A DNA stretch of 64,000 nt, from positions 1-64,000 of the forward strand of contig NZ_RJTM01000099.1 in the NCBI RefSeq assembly GCF_003725735.1, in the 5' to 3' direction. This document shows positions 26,404-34,571 of this stretch, one piece after another; the stretch's first letter is position 1; every line of letters begins with the position of its first letter. This stretch comes from Sinomicrobium pectinilyticum. Its GTDB lineage: Bacteria; Bacteroidota; Bacteroidia; Flavobacteriales; Flavobacteriaceae. Under the pieces are notes generated by a model. That model searched no databases, was not told the origin of the DNA, and worked only from the letters and a program-made list of their open reading frames with translations. Made by a program: the position numbers and the translations under genes.

Positions 26404-26432
26404 TAAAACGCCCGGACTGTGCAGGCGTTTTA
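26404..26432 (-). terminator. Rho-independent terminator of gldN
   Basis: On the minus strand a 9-bp stem TAAAACGCC/GGCGTTTTA with an 11-base loop is followed by TATTTTTG, about 50 bases after the gldN stop. Confidence 0.75.
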
Positions 26433-26482
26433 CAGGGATTTTCGGATTTTTTTCACATCCGAATTATGAATAAGGGTTAAGT

Positions 26483-27385
26483 TTACTCATTTTTCCAGAC
26501 ATCCTGTTCAAAATTCCTTATCTCCTCCTGGATCCGCTGGGCTTCCATGAGCTGGAACATGGCGTTATCCGGAATATAGTCACGGATCTCGCGGTCTCCA
26601 TATACGTTTTCTTCTTTATATATTACAGCATTGAACCTCCTGGCATTAAGCAAATGGTCGAAGGAAATGGGAACACCGGAGCTGGTCGCATTAAAAGCCT
26701 TAGCTTCGTGAAGCACCTGCCTTGCTCCCGGATACCATACCCAAAACAGCTCAACAAGATTCGAGCCATCGTCTATCCCTTCATCCATGAAATTGACATC
26801 GGGGGCTACCGGTGCTATTCCCAGCAAACGATATTTCAATTCTCCCTGGCGTTTGTCAAAATACCACATACCTTTAATATGGTACTCTACAATATCGGCA
26901 GAGCTCAGGTCGCGTCTGTCAATATACATTTCCGAAACCTGCTCTCCGGCGTTGACCTGCTCGTAACCGAGGTCGGTGGTATCCACCTTGGACAACGTAG
27001 CTTCAAGCTCACCGAAATTTCTGTTTTCGGAAAAATAGGAATCGGAATATATATCTTTTATCTTTCCGTTCTTAATATTGGTCACCAGCACATCATAAAG
27101 CGATTGCCTGCCGGTATGCCCTCCGGTACCGTCAATAGGATAATACAGCGGAAAATTAACCCGCTCATTAAGGTCAATCACCTCCCAAACCATCTTGGAC
27201 CACAGAATATCCCGGTCTTCCACATAACCGTATTCCAACGGAACATCCGGTCCTGCCTTTGCTTGAGCTTCGGTTTTTTTCCCTATATCCTCGGGCCTTT
27301 TAGCGTTGAGAATATTAGCCTGTCCACTTGTATTCCAGACAGTCAGTACCATCACAACTATAGATAAAACACCCCTCCAAAACAT
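26483..27385 (-). CDS. gldN: Gliding motility / type IX secretion protein GldN
   Basis: A 300-residue periplasmic protein of the GldN/PorN family, part of the ring-and-motor complex used for type IX secretion and gliding. I take the ATG at 27385, which starts the signal peptide (F-W-R-G-V-L-S-I-V-V ... S-G-Q); an ATG 20 codons upstream is also in frame. Family features include the D-R-D-I-L-W-S-K-M-V-W-E-V-I-D-L-N-E-R block after the N-terminal linker and the V-E-L-F-W-V-W-Y-P-G-A-R motif. The usual neighbours gldK, gldL and gldM are absent: upstream lies a divergent regulator. It is therefore an orphan copy. Confidence 0.93.
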   Translation of the reverse strand: MFWRGVLSIVVMVLTVWNTSGQANILNAKRPEDIGKKTEAQAKAGPDVPLEYGYVEDRDILWSKMVWEVIDLNERVNFPLYYPIDGTGGHTGRQSLYDVLVTNIKNGKIKDIYSDSYFSENRNFGELEATLSKVDTTDLGYEQVNAGEQVSEMYIDRRDLSSADIVEYHIKGMWYFDKRQGELKYRLLGIAPVAPDVNFMDEGIDDGSNLVELFWVWYPGARQVLHEAKAFNATSSGVPISFDHLLNARRFNAVIYKEENVYGDREIRDYIPDNAMFQLMEAQRIQEEIRNFEQDVWKNE

Positions 27386-27445
27386 AAGTTTATTATTTTT
27401 TAGTTTATTACCATATCTGTAACCAGAGTATTCAAAATTTAACAT

Positions 27446-27769
27446 TTTGACCTCAACAACTTAACTTACAAGTATTTACATCAAAAAAATTTCTCAATCA
27501 CCCTCTTTACAGAATGTAGAACTATACACTATTTACGAACATTAACTCCGCAAAATAAATATTATTGTGCATAATGTTCTTTAATCCGGAAAATATTTTC
27601 ACTTCGAAATATACGACATGCAAAAATAATCTCAAAAAGAGATTTAAAAGCTATGTTCGGCAGATTTTTCTAATTCTTTACCTGGCAGCATGCTATAATT
27701 AAAAAATTACTATATTGGCATTGAAAATAGTGGATCGCCTTTCGTAACGTATAGACAGATAACCCCATA
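27446..27769. other. Divergent intergenic region between gldN and a response regulator
   Basis: 324 AT-rich bases without a gene. It should contain promoters for both directions. TATTTTTG on the minus strand (27621-27628) fits the -7 consensus for gldN but is far from the start; no clear plus-strand promoter was found. Confidence 0.4.
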
Positions 27770-28453
27770 ATGTTAAACCAAAACGATGTATCCATGAGTG
27801 AAAAATACCCCATTTTACTAGTTGACGACCATATTGTCATACAGTTTGCTATCGCCCGGATAATTGAGGATTTTCTTCCCGACGCAAAAATTACCTCTAT
27901 TGAAGATTTTTCGCAGACCATCGATATTCTGAAAAAGGAATATTTTGAATTGATTATCCTGGACATTGACATCCCCAATGGCATAGGAACAGAAATGATC
28001 AGTGTCATTCGTTCGATATCCCCAGACGTAAAAATCCTGATGTTTTCCGCCCTCAGCGAAAAAAGGTACGCCATGAGGTTTATTCATGCCGGCGCTAACG
28101 GATACCTGCACAAGCACAGTTCCAAAGAAGAGATCGAAGAAGCGATAACCGAGGTAATTAATGGCGACACCTATGTAAGCCGGTCGGTCACCAAACATTT
28201 TTTACAGGAGTCCTCCCTGCAACACGGGAAACCACTGAAGAATCCGTTAAACAGCCTGTCAAACCGGGAACTCGAAATTGCCAGACTTATTGCTAAGGGA
28301 AACGGCAACCTTGAGATCGTAAACATCCTGGACCTGAAGAAATCTACCGTGAGCACGCACAAAATGCGGATATTCAAAAAGCTGGACATCAGCAATGTCA
28401 CGGAACTTATCGAGATCTTCAACCATTATGACGCCCCTGTTTTTGCTATCTGA
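27770..28453 (+). CDS. NarL/FixJ-type response regulator, orphan
   Basis: A 227-residue two-domain regulator. The receiver domain has the acidic pair Asp19-Asp20 (L-V-D-D), the phospho-acceptor Asp65 in I-I-L-D-I-D-I-P-N-G, Ser95 in F-S-A-L and the lysine in G-Y-L-H-K. The LuxR-type helix-turn-helix covers about 155-220 (L-S-N-R-E-L-E-I-A-R-L-I-A-K-G, then S-T-V-S-T-H-K-M-R-I-F-K-K-L). All key residues are intact. No histidine kinase is adjacent, so its partner is elsewhere. A start at the second ATG, 27794, is possible. Confidence 0.92.
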   Translation: MLNQNDVSMSEKYPILLVDDHIVIQFAIARIIEDFLPDAKITSIEDFSQTIDILKKEYFELIILDIDIPNGIGTEMISVIRSISPDVKILMFSALSEKRYAMRFIHAGANGYLHKHSSKEEIEEAITEVINGDTYVSRSVTKHFLQESSLQHGKPLKNPLNSLSNRELEIARLIAKGNGNLEIVNILDLKKSTVSTHKMRIFKKLDISNVTELIEIFNHYDAPVFAI

Positions 28454-28691
28454 CAAAAGCACCGGGTGAAATTCCGATTCAATTCCTGCATCTCGTTATT
28501 GCCATAACGACCTGTGGCGCATTTTGAAGCATTCGCTGCTCTTTATGCGCCACATTTTTATAAATAGGGGCATTTTGCCATCCAAAAACCAGTTTTCCGC
28601 ACGGCATTTCCTATTCTTCATTAGAACAAGTTCTACATCCGGAACGAACAAATACTATACGTTTCCAGGCCGGAAACACACCCCTACTCCA

Positions 28692-28699
28692 TATTTTTG
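28692..28699 (+). promoter_or_regulatory. -7 promoter element upstream of the structured leader
   Basis: TATTTTTG matches TAnnTTTG. Transcription from here would give a leader of about 200 bases before the CI/S24-like gene, containing the folded element. The -33 region (TTTC at 28662) is poor. Confidence 0.4.
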
Positions 28700-28753
28700 A
28701 ACATAAGGGATCACAGCTTAATGTTTCCCCGAATAAAAAGTTCTGAACCATAA

Positions 28754-28851
28754 AAAACCACTCCATTCGGTTTGTGCACTGCCCGTTTCAAGTTGCCCGG
28801 ATCTGGGATGTCCCAGCAGGGTAACGTTCGCCTTGCCAACGGAGTGGTTTT
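28754..28851 (+). ncRNA. Candidate structured leader RNA
   Basis: A 98-base element closed by a perfect 11-bp stem, AAAACCACTCC (28754-28764) with GGAGTGGTTTT (28841-28851). Inside it, GTTGCCC (28792-28798) pairs with GGGTAAC (28819-28825) with one G-U pair, and within that CTGGG/CCCAG (28803-28807 and 28812-28816) forms a small hairpin with a 4-base loop. The three nested stems account for much of the element. It ends 54 bases before the start of the CI/S24-like gene. It could be a cis-regulatory leader or a small RNA; as a terminator for the upstream gene it would be unusually large. Confidence 0.45.
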
Positions 28852-28905
28852 CAGGACTTGTAATAAAACCATTAACACACATGGAACACCGAAAAATTCT
28901 TAATT

Positions 28906-29616
28906 ATGAAATTTAATACTATCGAAACAATCAATGAGTGTAATCCCGCAATTACCCTGAAGAGGGATTACAACGTAGATGTAACACTTCTACTGAAAAA
29001 ACTAAAAAATCATCTTGGGATACAAACCAATATCGAACTATCCCGGGTACTGGATGTAAAACCCAATACCATATCTACATGGAAAAGGAGAAACAGCCTG
29101 GACTACGAACTCATCATTTCCATATGTAACATGCTGGACATAGACCTGAATGCCCTGTTTTCTACAGAATACACCAGGAACAGATCGTCGAACAGTATCC
29201 TGGCCGTTCCTATCGAGGCACATTACCAGTATGTATCCAATTACCAGAAAGAGGAATTTCTTGACAAGATGCCCAAATGCTGTCTCCCGTTTTCTTTTAC
29301 AAATCCCGATACGAGGGCTTTTCAAATGGCCGGGGTATCCATGGCCCCCACTTTGAAGGAAGGTGCTTTTGTCATCGGAGAAAAGATCAATGACCGCAAC
29401 CAGATAGAGGACAATACCGTGTGCATACTCGTGAGTAAACTTCGCGGAATTCACATTAACCGGGTGATGAAAGACGCTGGTAACCCGTATATACTGAACC
29501 TCCTGAACGACAATGAAAATTTTTCCAACAATATTGTTATGCCTGTAGAAGAGATTACCGAGGCATGGCGGGTAACCAGCACCTTGTCCCTTGATATCGT
29601 AAAAAGAGACCATTAA
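28906..29616 (+). CDS. CI/S24-type transcriptional regulator, catalytic Lys replaced
   Basis: A 236-residue regulator. The N-terminal part (about 25-90) is a CI-repressor type helix-turn-helix (T-N-I-E-L-S-R-V-L-D-V-K-P-N-T-I-S-T-W). The C-terminal part is an S24/LexA-type domain with the serine in G-V-S-M-A-P-T-L (Ser145). Where the catalytic lysine should stand (V-K-R in LexA) the sequence reads G-I-H-I-N-R-V, so the residue is Asn185. Self-cleavage is therefore unlikely and the domain probably only dimerises or senses a ligand. It is 19 bases upstream of a sigma factor gene, suggesting control of, or with, that factor. Confidence 0.88.
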   Translation: MKFNTIETINECNPAITLKRDYNVDVTLLLKKLKNHLGIQTNIELSRVLDVKPNTISTWKRRNSLDYELIISICNMLDIDLNALFSTEYTRNRSSNSILAVPIEAHYQYVSNYQKEEFLDKMPKCCLPFSFTNPDTRAFQMAGVSMAPTLKEGAFVIGEKINDRNQIEDNTVCILVSKLRGIHINRVMKDAGNPYILNLLNDNENFSNNIVMPVEEITEAWRVTSTLSLDIVKRDH

Positions 29617-29635
29617 TAATTATTGTGACCCCCTG

Positions 29636-30208
29636 ATGACAGAAAATTGCCCCAGCATGGAAGTAAAAAGCGTACTATCTGAAAACGATAAGATCATTGA
29701 AACATTTATAACCCGGCATTCTCAGAAAATATACAACTTTATTTTCTCTAAAGTCCTTGATAAGAATATTACCGAAGACATTTTCCAGGACACCTTTATA
29801 AAAGTGGTTAAAACTTTAAAAAAAGGAGACTATAGCGAGGAAGGGAAATTCCTGTCGTGGGTTATGCGTATTGCGCATAACCTCATTATCGATCATTTCA
29901 GGCAAAACCAGAGAAAGCGTATTTTCAGGCATTTCGAGGATTTCAGTTTTCTGTCCGGCATAGAGGACGGATCACTTGATGCGGAAAAATACCTCATCAA
30001 ACAACAAACCGAAACCCGGGTAAAAAGGCTGATAGAAGAACTTCCGCCGGACCAGCAAGATGTCATTATCATGCGTATATACAGGGATATGACCTTTAAG
30101 GAAATATCAGAAGAGATGGGTGTGAATATCAACACTTCGCTGGGAAGGATGCGCTACGCCCTTACGAACCTCCGAAAGATTGCCAAAAGAAACAATATTT
30201 CCATATAA
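29636..30208 (+). CDS. RNA polymerase sigma factor, ECF type
   Basis: A 190-residue sigma-70 family factor with the region 2 (I-T-E-D-I-F-Q-D-T-F-I-K-V and L-S-W-V-M-R-I-A-H-N-L-I-I-D) and region 4 (L-P-P-D-Q-Q-D-V-I-I-M-R, then F-K-E-I-S-E-E-M-G-V-N-I-N-T-S-L-G-R-M-R-Y-A-L) signatures. No region 3 is present, as in ECF factors. The following gene, 16 bases away, encodes a single-pass membrane protein rather than a classical zinc-binding anti-sigma factor; it may still serve that role. The CI/S24-like gene precedes it in the same operon. Confidence 0.95.
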   Translation: MTENCPSMEVKSVLSENDKIIETFITRHSQKIYNFIFSKVLDKNITEDIFQDTFIKVVKTLKKGDYSEEGKFLSWVMRIAHNLIIDHFRQNQRKRIFRHFEDFSFLSGIEDGSLDAEKYLIKQQTETRVKRLIEELPPDQQDVIIMRIYRDMTFKEISEEMGVNINTSLGRMRYALTNLRKIAKRNNISI

Positions 30209-30224
30209 CCAAACCATACTGAAT

Positions 30225-30839
30225 ATGCCTTACATAGAAGAAGACGACCTGGTAGCACTACATAAAAAGATTGAAAGAGAACAGAAAAGTAACGAAAAAC
30301 TGCTCGACCAGATCAGCGAAAAAAACCAGGGTTTCGACAAAAGTATAAAAATGCGGAATACCGCCTGGGCAATTACCTCCGTACTCTGCCTCGCAACAAT
30401 CGGTTTTGCGTATTATTTCAATTCGGAACTTACGGCCATGGAAAGATCTTATACTTCCTGCTATGAAAAGAACTCGCTACTGCTCCAGAGCATTGACAGC
30501 ACTTCTATATTAAAGGAAAAACTATCCGGGCTGGAACGCGAAAACAGCAATCTGCGGAAGGATCTGGACAATGCGAACGCCGCACCTCTCCCTGTTTCGA
30601 AAGATTCGGTATATACCGTACAGATCAAGGCTTTTGAGACAGACCGGATTCCGCTTCAATCGAACACCAATTTCATCTATACGCAAAACCCAAACCTTTT
30701 CTATGCTTTCTGTATCGGCATATTCGATACTCCCGATGAGGCAGGCATACTGAAAAAAGAACTTGTTGAAATGGGATTCGACGACGTCTTTGTTGCGCTC
30801 TACAAAGACGGGAAACGCGATAGAATCATAGAAGACTGA
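30225..30839 (+). CDS. Single-pass membrane protein with coiled coil and SPOR-like end
   Basis: A 204-residue protein starting at the ATG at 30225, after the sigma gene stop. Residues 1-40 are charged and cytoplasmic, one transmembrane helix follows (about 45-67), then a short coiled coil (S-I-L-K-E-K-L-S-G-L-E-R-E) and a C-terminal domain beginning Y-T-V-Q-I-K-A-F, where the two-strand/one-helix pattern with D-E-A-G-I-L-K-K-E-L resembles a SPOR peptidoglycan-binding domain. The position directly after an ECF sigma gene suggests a sensor or anti-sigma role linked to the cell wall; this is inference. A clear terminator follows. Confidence 0.75.
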   Translation: MPYIEEDDLVALHKKIEREQKSNEKLLDQISEKNQGFDKSIKMRNTAWAITSVLCLATIGFAYYFNSELTAMERSYTSCYEKNSLLLQSIDSTSILKEKLSGLERENSNLRKDLDNANAAPLPVSKDSVYTVQIKAFETDRIPLQSNTNFIYTQNPNLFYAFCIGIFDTPDEAGILKKELVEMGFDDVFVALYKDGKRDRIIED

Positions 30840-30887
30840 TCACATACGGAGATCATTTCCATTCCTGACCGGAATTTCCGGAATAAT

Positions 30888-30927
30888 ATAAAACAAGCAT
30901 TTACTTCTTTTGTAATGCTTGTTTTAT
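30888..30927 (+). terminator. Terminator of the regulator-sigma operon
   Basis: A 14-bp perfect stem, ATAAAACAAGCATT (30888-30901) with AATGCTTGTTTTAT (30914-30927), 12-base loop, with a T-rich 3' arm. Confidence 0.7.
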
Positions 30928-31058
30928 GTATTAAAAGAGGAAGAAGAAAGAGATAATAACCTCCGGATACCTGATTATCCGTTCCAGAATCGGATATCGG
31001 CACATTCTCCCGTAAATAAAACAATAATACAGACCGCTTAATTTAACTCTTACTTAAA

Positions 31059-32210
31059 ATGAATAAACTGGTATTAACCTCTGTATGCCTGCTACTCACT
31101 ATTTATAACTTGTCCGCGCAATACAAGGAAACGTCATACCCGTCACAGAAACTCGGGGAGACGAGGGATGTGGTATTCCATGTCCCCAAAAACTACGATG
31201 CCAAAAAAAAATACCCCCTCATTGTGGTACTCGATGCCGATTACCTGTTTGATATGGTAATGGCCGCCGCCCGCTTTTTTCGTCATAATGATGAAATGCC
31301 GGAAAGCATTATTGTAGGTATCCGCCAGGAAGGGCACCGTAACAGTGACTGTAATTATAATGACGATACGGGGTTCCCTAAAGACAAAGGCAACAATTTC
31401 TTTGAATTTATAGGTATGGAACTCATTCCTTCCCTCGCGGAAAAATACAGTCTGGCCGGCTTCAATATCATTATAGGCCATGGACTTACGGCCAATTTTA
31501 CAAATTACTACCTGTTCAAAGACCGTCCCCTTTTTGATGCATATATCAATATAGAACCTGCTTTTGCCCCGAATATGGAAAATTACCTTTCCAGCCGATT
31601 ATCCACGCTTACCTCGCAAAAGTTCTATCATCTTATTGCCGCAGACAAAAACCGTGACCCTGAAACTGCCTCACGTATTACAGAACTTCATCATTTATTG
31701 GAAACGGTAGAAAACGAAAAATTGCGGTATCATTTCTATACCATAGAAGATTCGGACAGTTATACGGTTGCCGCCTATGCCGTTCCCCGATCGCTGTACC
31801 GTATTTTTGACCTTTACCGCCCCATTGACCCAGGGCAATACAAGCAGGAAGTCCTTGCATATGATAAAGGCCCCGTATACGAATACCTTGAAAAGAAATA
31901 TAATGCTATTGCAGCGACTTATCACGTACAAAAAGATACCAGGCTGAACGACATTATGGCCATCTATGCCGCCAGTATTGCCAAAGAAGACCTGGTTTCC
32001 CTGGAACACCTCGCCAGGCTTGGGAAAAAAGAATTTTCGGGTTCCATGCTCGGTTATTTCTTCGAAGCGGAATTTTATGAAAAGAGCGGCAATCCCAAGA
32101 AAGCCTTAAGGACCTACGAAAAAGCATTTCTGATGAAGGAAATCGATTTTCTGACCAAGGATATGATGCAGGAAAGAATATTTACAATCAAAAAAGACAT
32201 GGGCTGGTAA
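31059..32210 (+). CDS. Secreted esterase-fold protein with lost catalytic residues
   Basis: A 383-residue protein with a signal peptide (about 1-20, ending L-S-A-Q). The fold is that of the putative esterase (IroE/EstD-like) family: K-Y-P-L-I-V-V-L-D-A-D-Y at 51-62 and S-I-I-V-G-I-R at 83-89. The nucleophile elbow reads I-I-G-H-G-L-T-A, so the serine is Gly142, and the usual C-terminal His motif (H-x-S-V) reads D-S-D-S-Y-T-V. Two of the three catalytic residues are thus missing. The last 100 residues (A-S-I-A-K-E-D-L ... A-L-R-T-Y-E-K-A-F) look like helical TPR-type repeats. It is probably a binding or scaffold protein, not an esterase. Confidence 0.8.
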   Translation: MNKLVLTSVCLLLTIYNLSAQYKETSYPSQKLGETRDVVFHVPKNYDAKKKYPLIVVLDADYLFDMVMAAARFFRHNDEMPESIIVGIRQEGHRNSDCNYNDDTGFPKDKGNNFFEFIGMELIPSLAEKYSLAGFNIIIGHGLTANFTNYYLFKDRPLFDAYINIEPAFAPNMENYLSSRLSTLTSQKFYHLIAADKNRDPETASRITELHHLLETVENEKLRYHFYTIEDSDSYTVAAYAVPRSLYRIFDLYRPIDPGQYKQEVLAYDKGPVYEYLEKKYNAIAATYHVQKDTRLNDIMAIYAASIAKEDLVSLEHLARLGKKEFSGSMLGYFFEAEFYEKSGNPKKALRTYEKAFLMKEIDFLTKDMMQERIFTIKKDMGW

Positions 32211-32726
32211 AATACCAAAATATCAATAGCAACGAAAGCTTGGAGGAAAATCTTCCGCTATAAAAGATCCCCGAATTCCGGATTGATCTTTTGTACATAT
32301 ACTCCCGTATAAACAAACAACCGTACAAGGAAAAGGCCCGTCCCCGTAAAGTTTTCCGGAAACGGATGGTCCATATTGTATCGCAAAAAATTGTGTCAGT
32401 ATTAAAAACGGAATGAAAATAAGTGTAAAAACAACAATATTGTAAATATTTTTGCATACATTCTGTACAAACCGCTATATTAGTACGTGCAATCCGGCAC
32501 AACCGTTCGCCCAACCAAAACCATATTGACCGTGAGATCCTTGCTTTTATTTGTTTATTCCCTACTCCTCCTGTTGCCGGAAAGGACTGCCCGGCGGGGA
32601 AGGCAACAAAAAGAAAGCATTTTCTGTAATGAAAAAATATTATGAGTATATCGGAATAAATTTGGAATAGAATGTTCGGATCGGTTTCAAACACCGGATT
32701 CGCGACCATCATAAAAATTTGAAAAA
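32211..32726. other. Intergenic region, no gene seen
   Basis: 516 bases. A long open frame on the minus strand has no coding character. TATTTTTG at 32447-32454 fits the -7 promoter consensus but lies 273 bases before the GH43 start. Confidence 0.45.
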
Positions 32727-33761
32727 ATGAAAAATATTATCATCTCCTTTTTTATATCTATTTTCTTTATTTCCTGTAAGAGCAATGGAAATAAAGAAAA
32801 TGACAAAGTTCAGGCAGAGGAACCGGAACAACCGGAAATAATTACAAACCCCATCCATAAAGGTTATTATGCCGATCCATCCGTTATTAAAGAAGGAAAT
32901 ACCTATTACATTTACGCCACTATAGACCCCTGGGGAGGCGAAAAACTTGCCGTTCTCGAAACCGTGGACTTTAAGGATTTCAAGATCCATAATCTCAACT
33001 GGCCTACCAAAGAAGCCTGTACCAGCCCTACGTCCAGAGAAGCCATGGTCTGGGCCCCCGGAGTGACCAGGGCTAAAAACGGCAAATATTATATGTATGT
33101 TTCCGTAGGCAGTGAAATTTGGGTAGGTGAAAGTGAGAAGCCCCTGGGGCCATGGAAAAATGCCAGGCAGGACGGAAGCCCCCTTATCAAAAGTACCGGG
33201 TATCCCGATTATCACATGATCGATGCACAATGTTTTATTGACGACGATGGTCAGGCCTACCTCTATTGGGGTTCCGGATGGAACTGGATCAACGGTCGTT
33301 GTTTCGCCGTAAAGCTAAAGGACAATATGGTGACCTTCGACGGTGCCATTGAAAATGTAACTCCGCCGAATTATTTCGAAGCACCATATATGGTTAAGAA
33401 AGACGACAAATATTACCTGATGTATTCCGATGGAAAAGCTATAGACTCCACCTACAAGATAAGGTATTCGATCGGCAACCATCCGTTCGGACCTTTCGAA
33501 GAAGGTGAGAACAGCCCGATCGCAGTGACGGATCCGGAAAAAGGTGTCTATGGCCCCGGTCATCATTCAGTGTTCACGGAAAACGGGCAGCACTACATAT
33601 TGTACCACCAAATCTTTCCTCAGGATAAAGACTATGTATTGAGACAACTTCGCCTGGATAGTCTGAACTTTACGGAGGACGGGCAAATAGCAAAAATCAG
33701 TTTTAAAGGAATTTCCGGACAGTCCGGCCCGGCAAAAAAGAGCAATGCCAGTGTTCCATGA
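32727..33761 (+). CDS. Glycoside hydrolase family 43 lipoprotein
   Basis: A 344-residue lipoprotein (lipobox F-I-S-C, Cys17) with a five-bladed GH43 propeller. The three conserved acids are visible: Asp50 in Y-Y-A-D-P-S, Asp166 in M-I-D-A-Q and Glu218 in Y-F-E-A-P-Y. GH43 enzymes act on beta-xylosides, alpha-L-arabinofuranosides or galactans. The acidic Glu/Pro linker after Cys17 suits surface display. No PUL partner is adjacent. The C-terminus beyond about residue 320 is low in complexity and lacks a binding module. Confidence 0.9.
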   Translation: MKNIIISFFISIFFISCKSNGNKENDKVQAEEPEQPEIITNPIHKGYYADPSVIKEGNTYYIYATIDPWGGEKLAVLETVDFKDFKIHNLNWPTKEACTSPTSREAMVWAPGVTRAKNGKYYMYVSVGSEIWVGESEKPLGPWKNARQDGSPLIKSTGYPDYHMIDAQCFIDDDGQAYLYWGSGWNWINGRCFAVKLKDNMVTFDGAIENVTPPNYFEAPYMVKKDDKYYLMYSDGKAIDSTYKIRYSIGNHPFGPFEEGENSPIAVTDPEKGVYGPGHHSVFTENGQHYILYHQIFPQDKDYVLRQLRLDSLNFTEDGQIAKISFKGISGQSGPAKKSNASVP

Positions 33762-33970
33762 TTTTTTTTATTTCTCCCAAAAAAAATGAGAAAACCAGCC
33801 GTTTTGTAAAACCTTACCTCTTACGGAAAAACCGGATTCCGGCGAAAAAAGCGATCATTTAGTAATCGGGACTGATAAGTACAGGCCCCTCCCCCTCATA
33901 TTTATCCATGCTTTTGTCTCCTTGTGAAAAATTGCCTTCGGAATGCGCAACAGGTTTCAAATAGTATTTC

Positions 33971-34001
33971 TTGTAGATCAATTTAGAATGTTCTACTTTT
34001 G
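33971..34001 (+). promoter_or_regulatory. Promoter of the ABC-2/TonB receptor locus
   Basis: TTG (33971-33973), a 20-base spacer and TACTTTTG (33994-34001) give a good Bacteroidota promoter. The -7 element ends only 8 bases before the ATG at 34010, so the transcript would be leaderless or nearly so. Confidence 0.65.
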
Positions 34002-34009
34002 ACATCCAA

Positions 34010-34321
34010 ATGCGACTTAAGAGCAACAAACATAGTATCACCTTTTTTTTCATCATTGCCTTCTTCTTGTTGAAGGTGGTGAACCTGCATGCTTTTGAGC
34101 ACATTTCCAGCCAGGATGACGATTTCGGGAACTGTGATATTTGCGTATCATACATTACCGGACAGCATCAAAGCCCCGTAACGTTTACCCCTGAAATTCC
34201 CCGATTTACCCCACCTGTTTTCCCCATAGCCGAACACCTGCCTGTGCTTTATGTCGTTCCGGTGCTGCAAATCCGGACGCGGGGGGAGTATTTTAACAAA
34301 CCACCGCCTGACCTTTCCTAA
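34010..34321 (+). CDS. Small secreted Cys/His protein (unrecognised)
   Basis: A 103-residue protein with a hydrophobic signal or anchor (about 10-28), then H-A-F-E-H, a single C-D-I-C pair and a Pro-rich tail ending K-P-P-P-D-L-S. The His and C-x-x-C pattern is reminiscent of the DUF2946-like small proteins found beside metal-related TonB receptors, but the similarity is too weak to name it. It sits at the head of the ABC-2/TonB receptor locus under its own promoter, 250 bases ahead of the ATPase gene. A metal-binding role is a guess from the motif and position. Confidence 0.65.
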   Translation: MRLKSNKHSITFFFIIAFFLLKVVNLHAFEHISSQDDDFGNCDICVSYITGQHQSPVTFTPEIPRFTPPVFPIAEHLPVLYVVPVLQIRTRGEYFNKPPPDLS

Positions 34322-34571
34322 ACCACAATAACGACATTTACGTTATTTAAGATCTCCGAAGAAACCTTTTTCGGAAGATTATCCTATTCCTATTATTTCA
34401 TACTTGGTTGTAATGTCAGGGGATTACCCGCTATCGTATTATGCATTCCCGAAAGCCGATAAATCCCTGAACAACCATAGTAGGTAGGGCCCTAAAGAAG
34501 ACAGGCCAGTTTTTTAGTACGGAGTTCTGCCTTTGCATAAGCCATATCTGCAAACTATTGATTTTTAATAT

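Larger units (their letters stand above)
28454..28905. other. 452-base intergenic region with promoter and structured element
   Basis: No gene seen. It contains a perfect -7 element at 28692-28699 and, downstream of it, a nested inverted-repeat element (28754-28851), both listed separately. The remaining sequence up to 28690 shows nothing I can interpret. Confidence 0.5.

Noticed and set aside
28906-30208. Prophage remnant suggested by the CI-like regulator
   Set aside because: No integrase, structural or lysis genes are near and the neighbours are a chromosomal sigma factor and membrane protein.
31059-32210. Active secreted esterase
   Set aside because: The nucleophile serine is glycine and the catalytic histidine position is tyrosine.
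32188-32712. Minus-strand open frame of 174 codons before the GH43 gene
   Set aside because: Residue mix is unlike the neighbours, there is no recognisable domain, and it overlaps the end of the esterase-fold gene.
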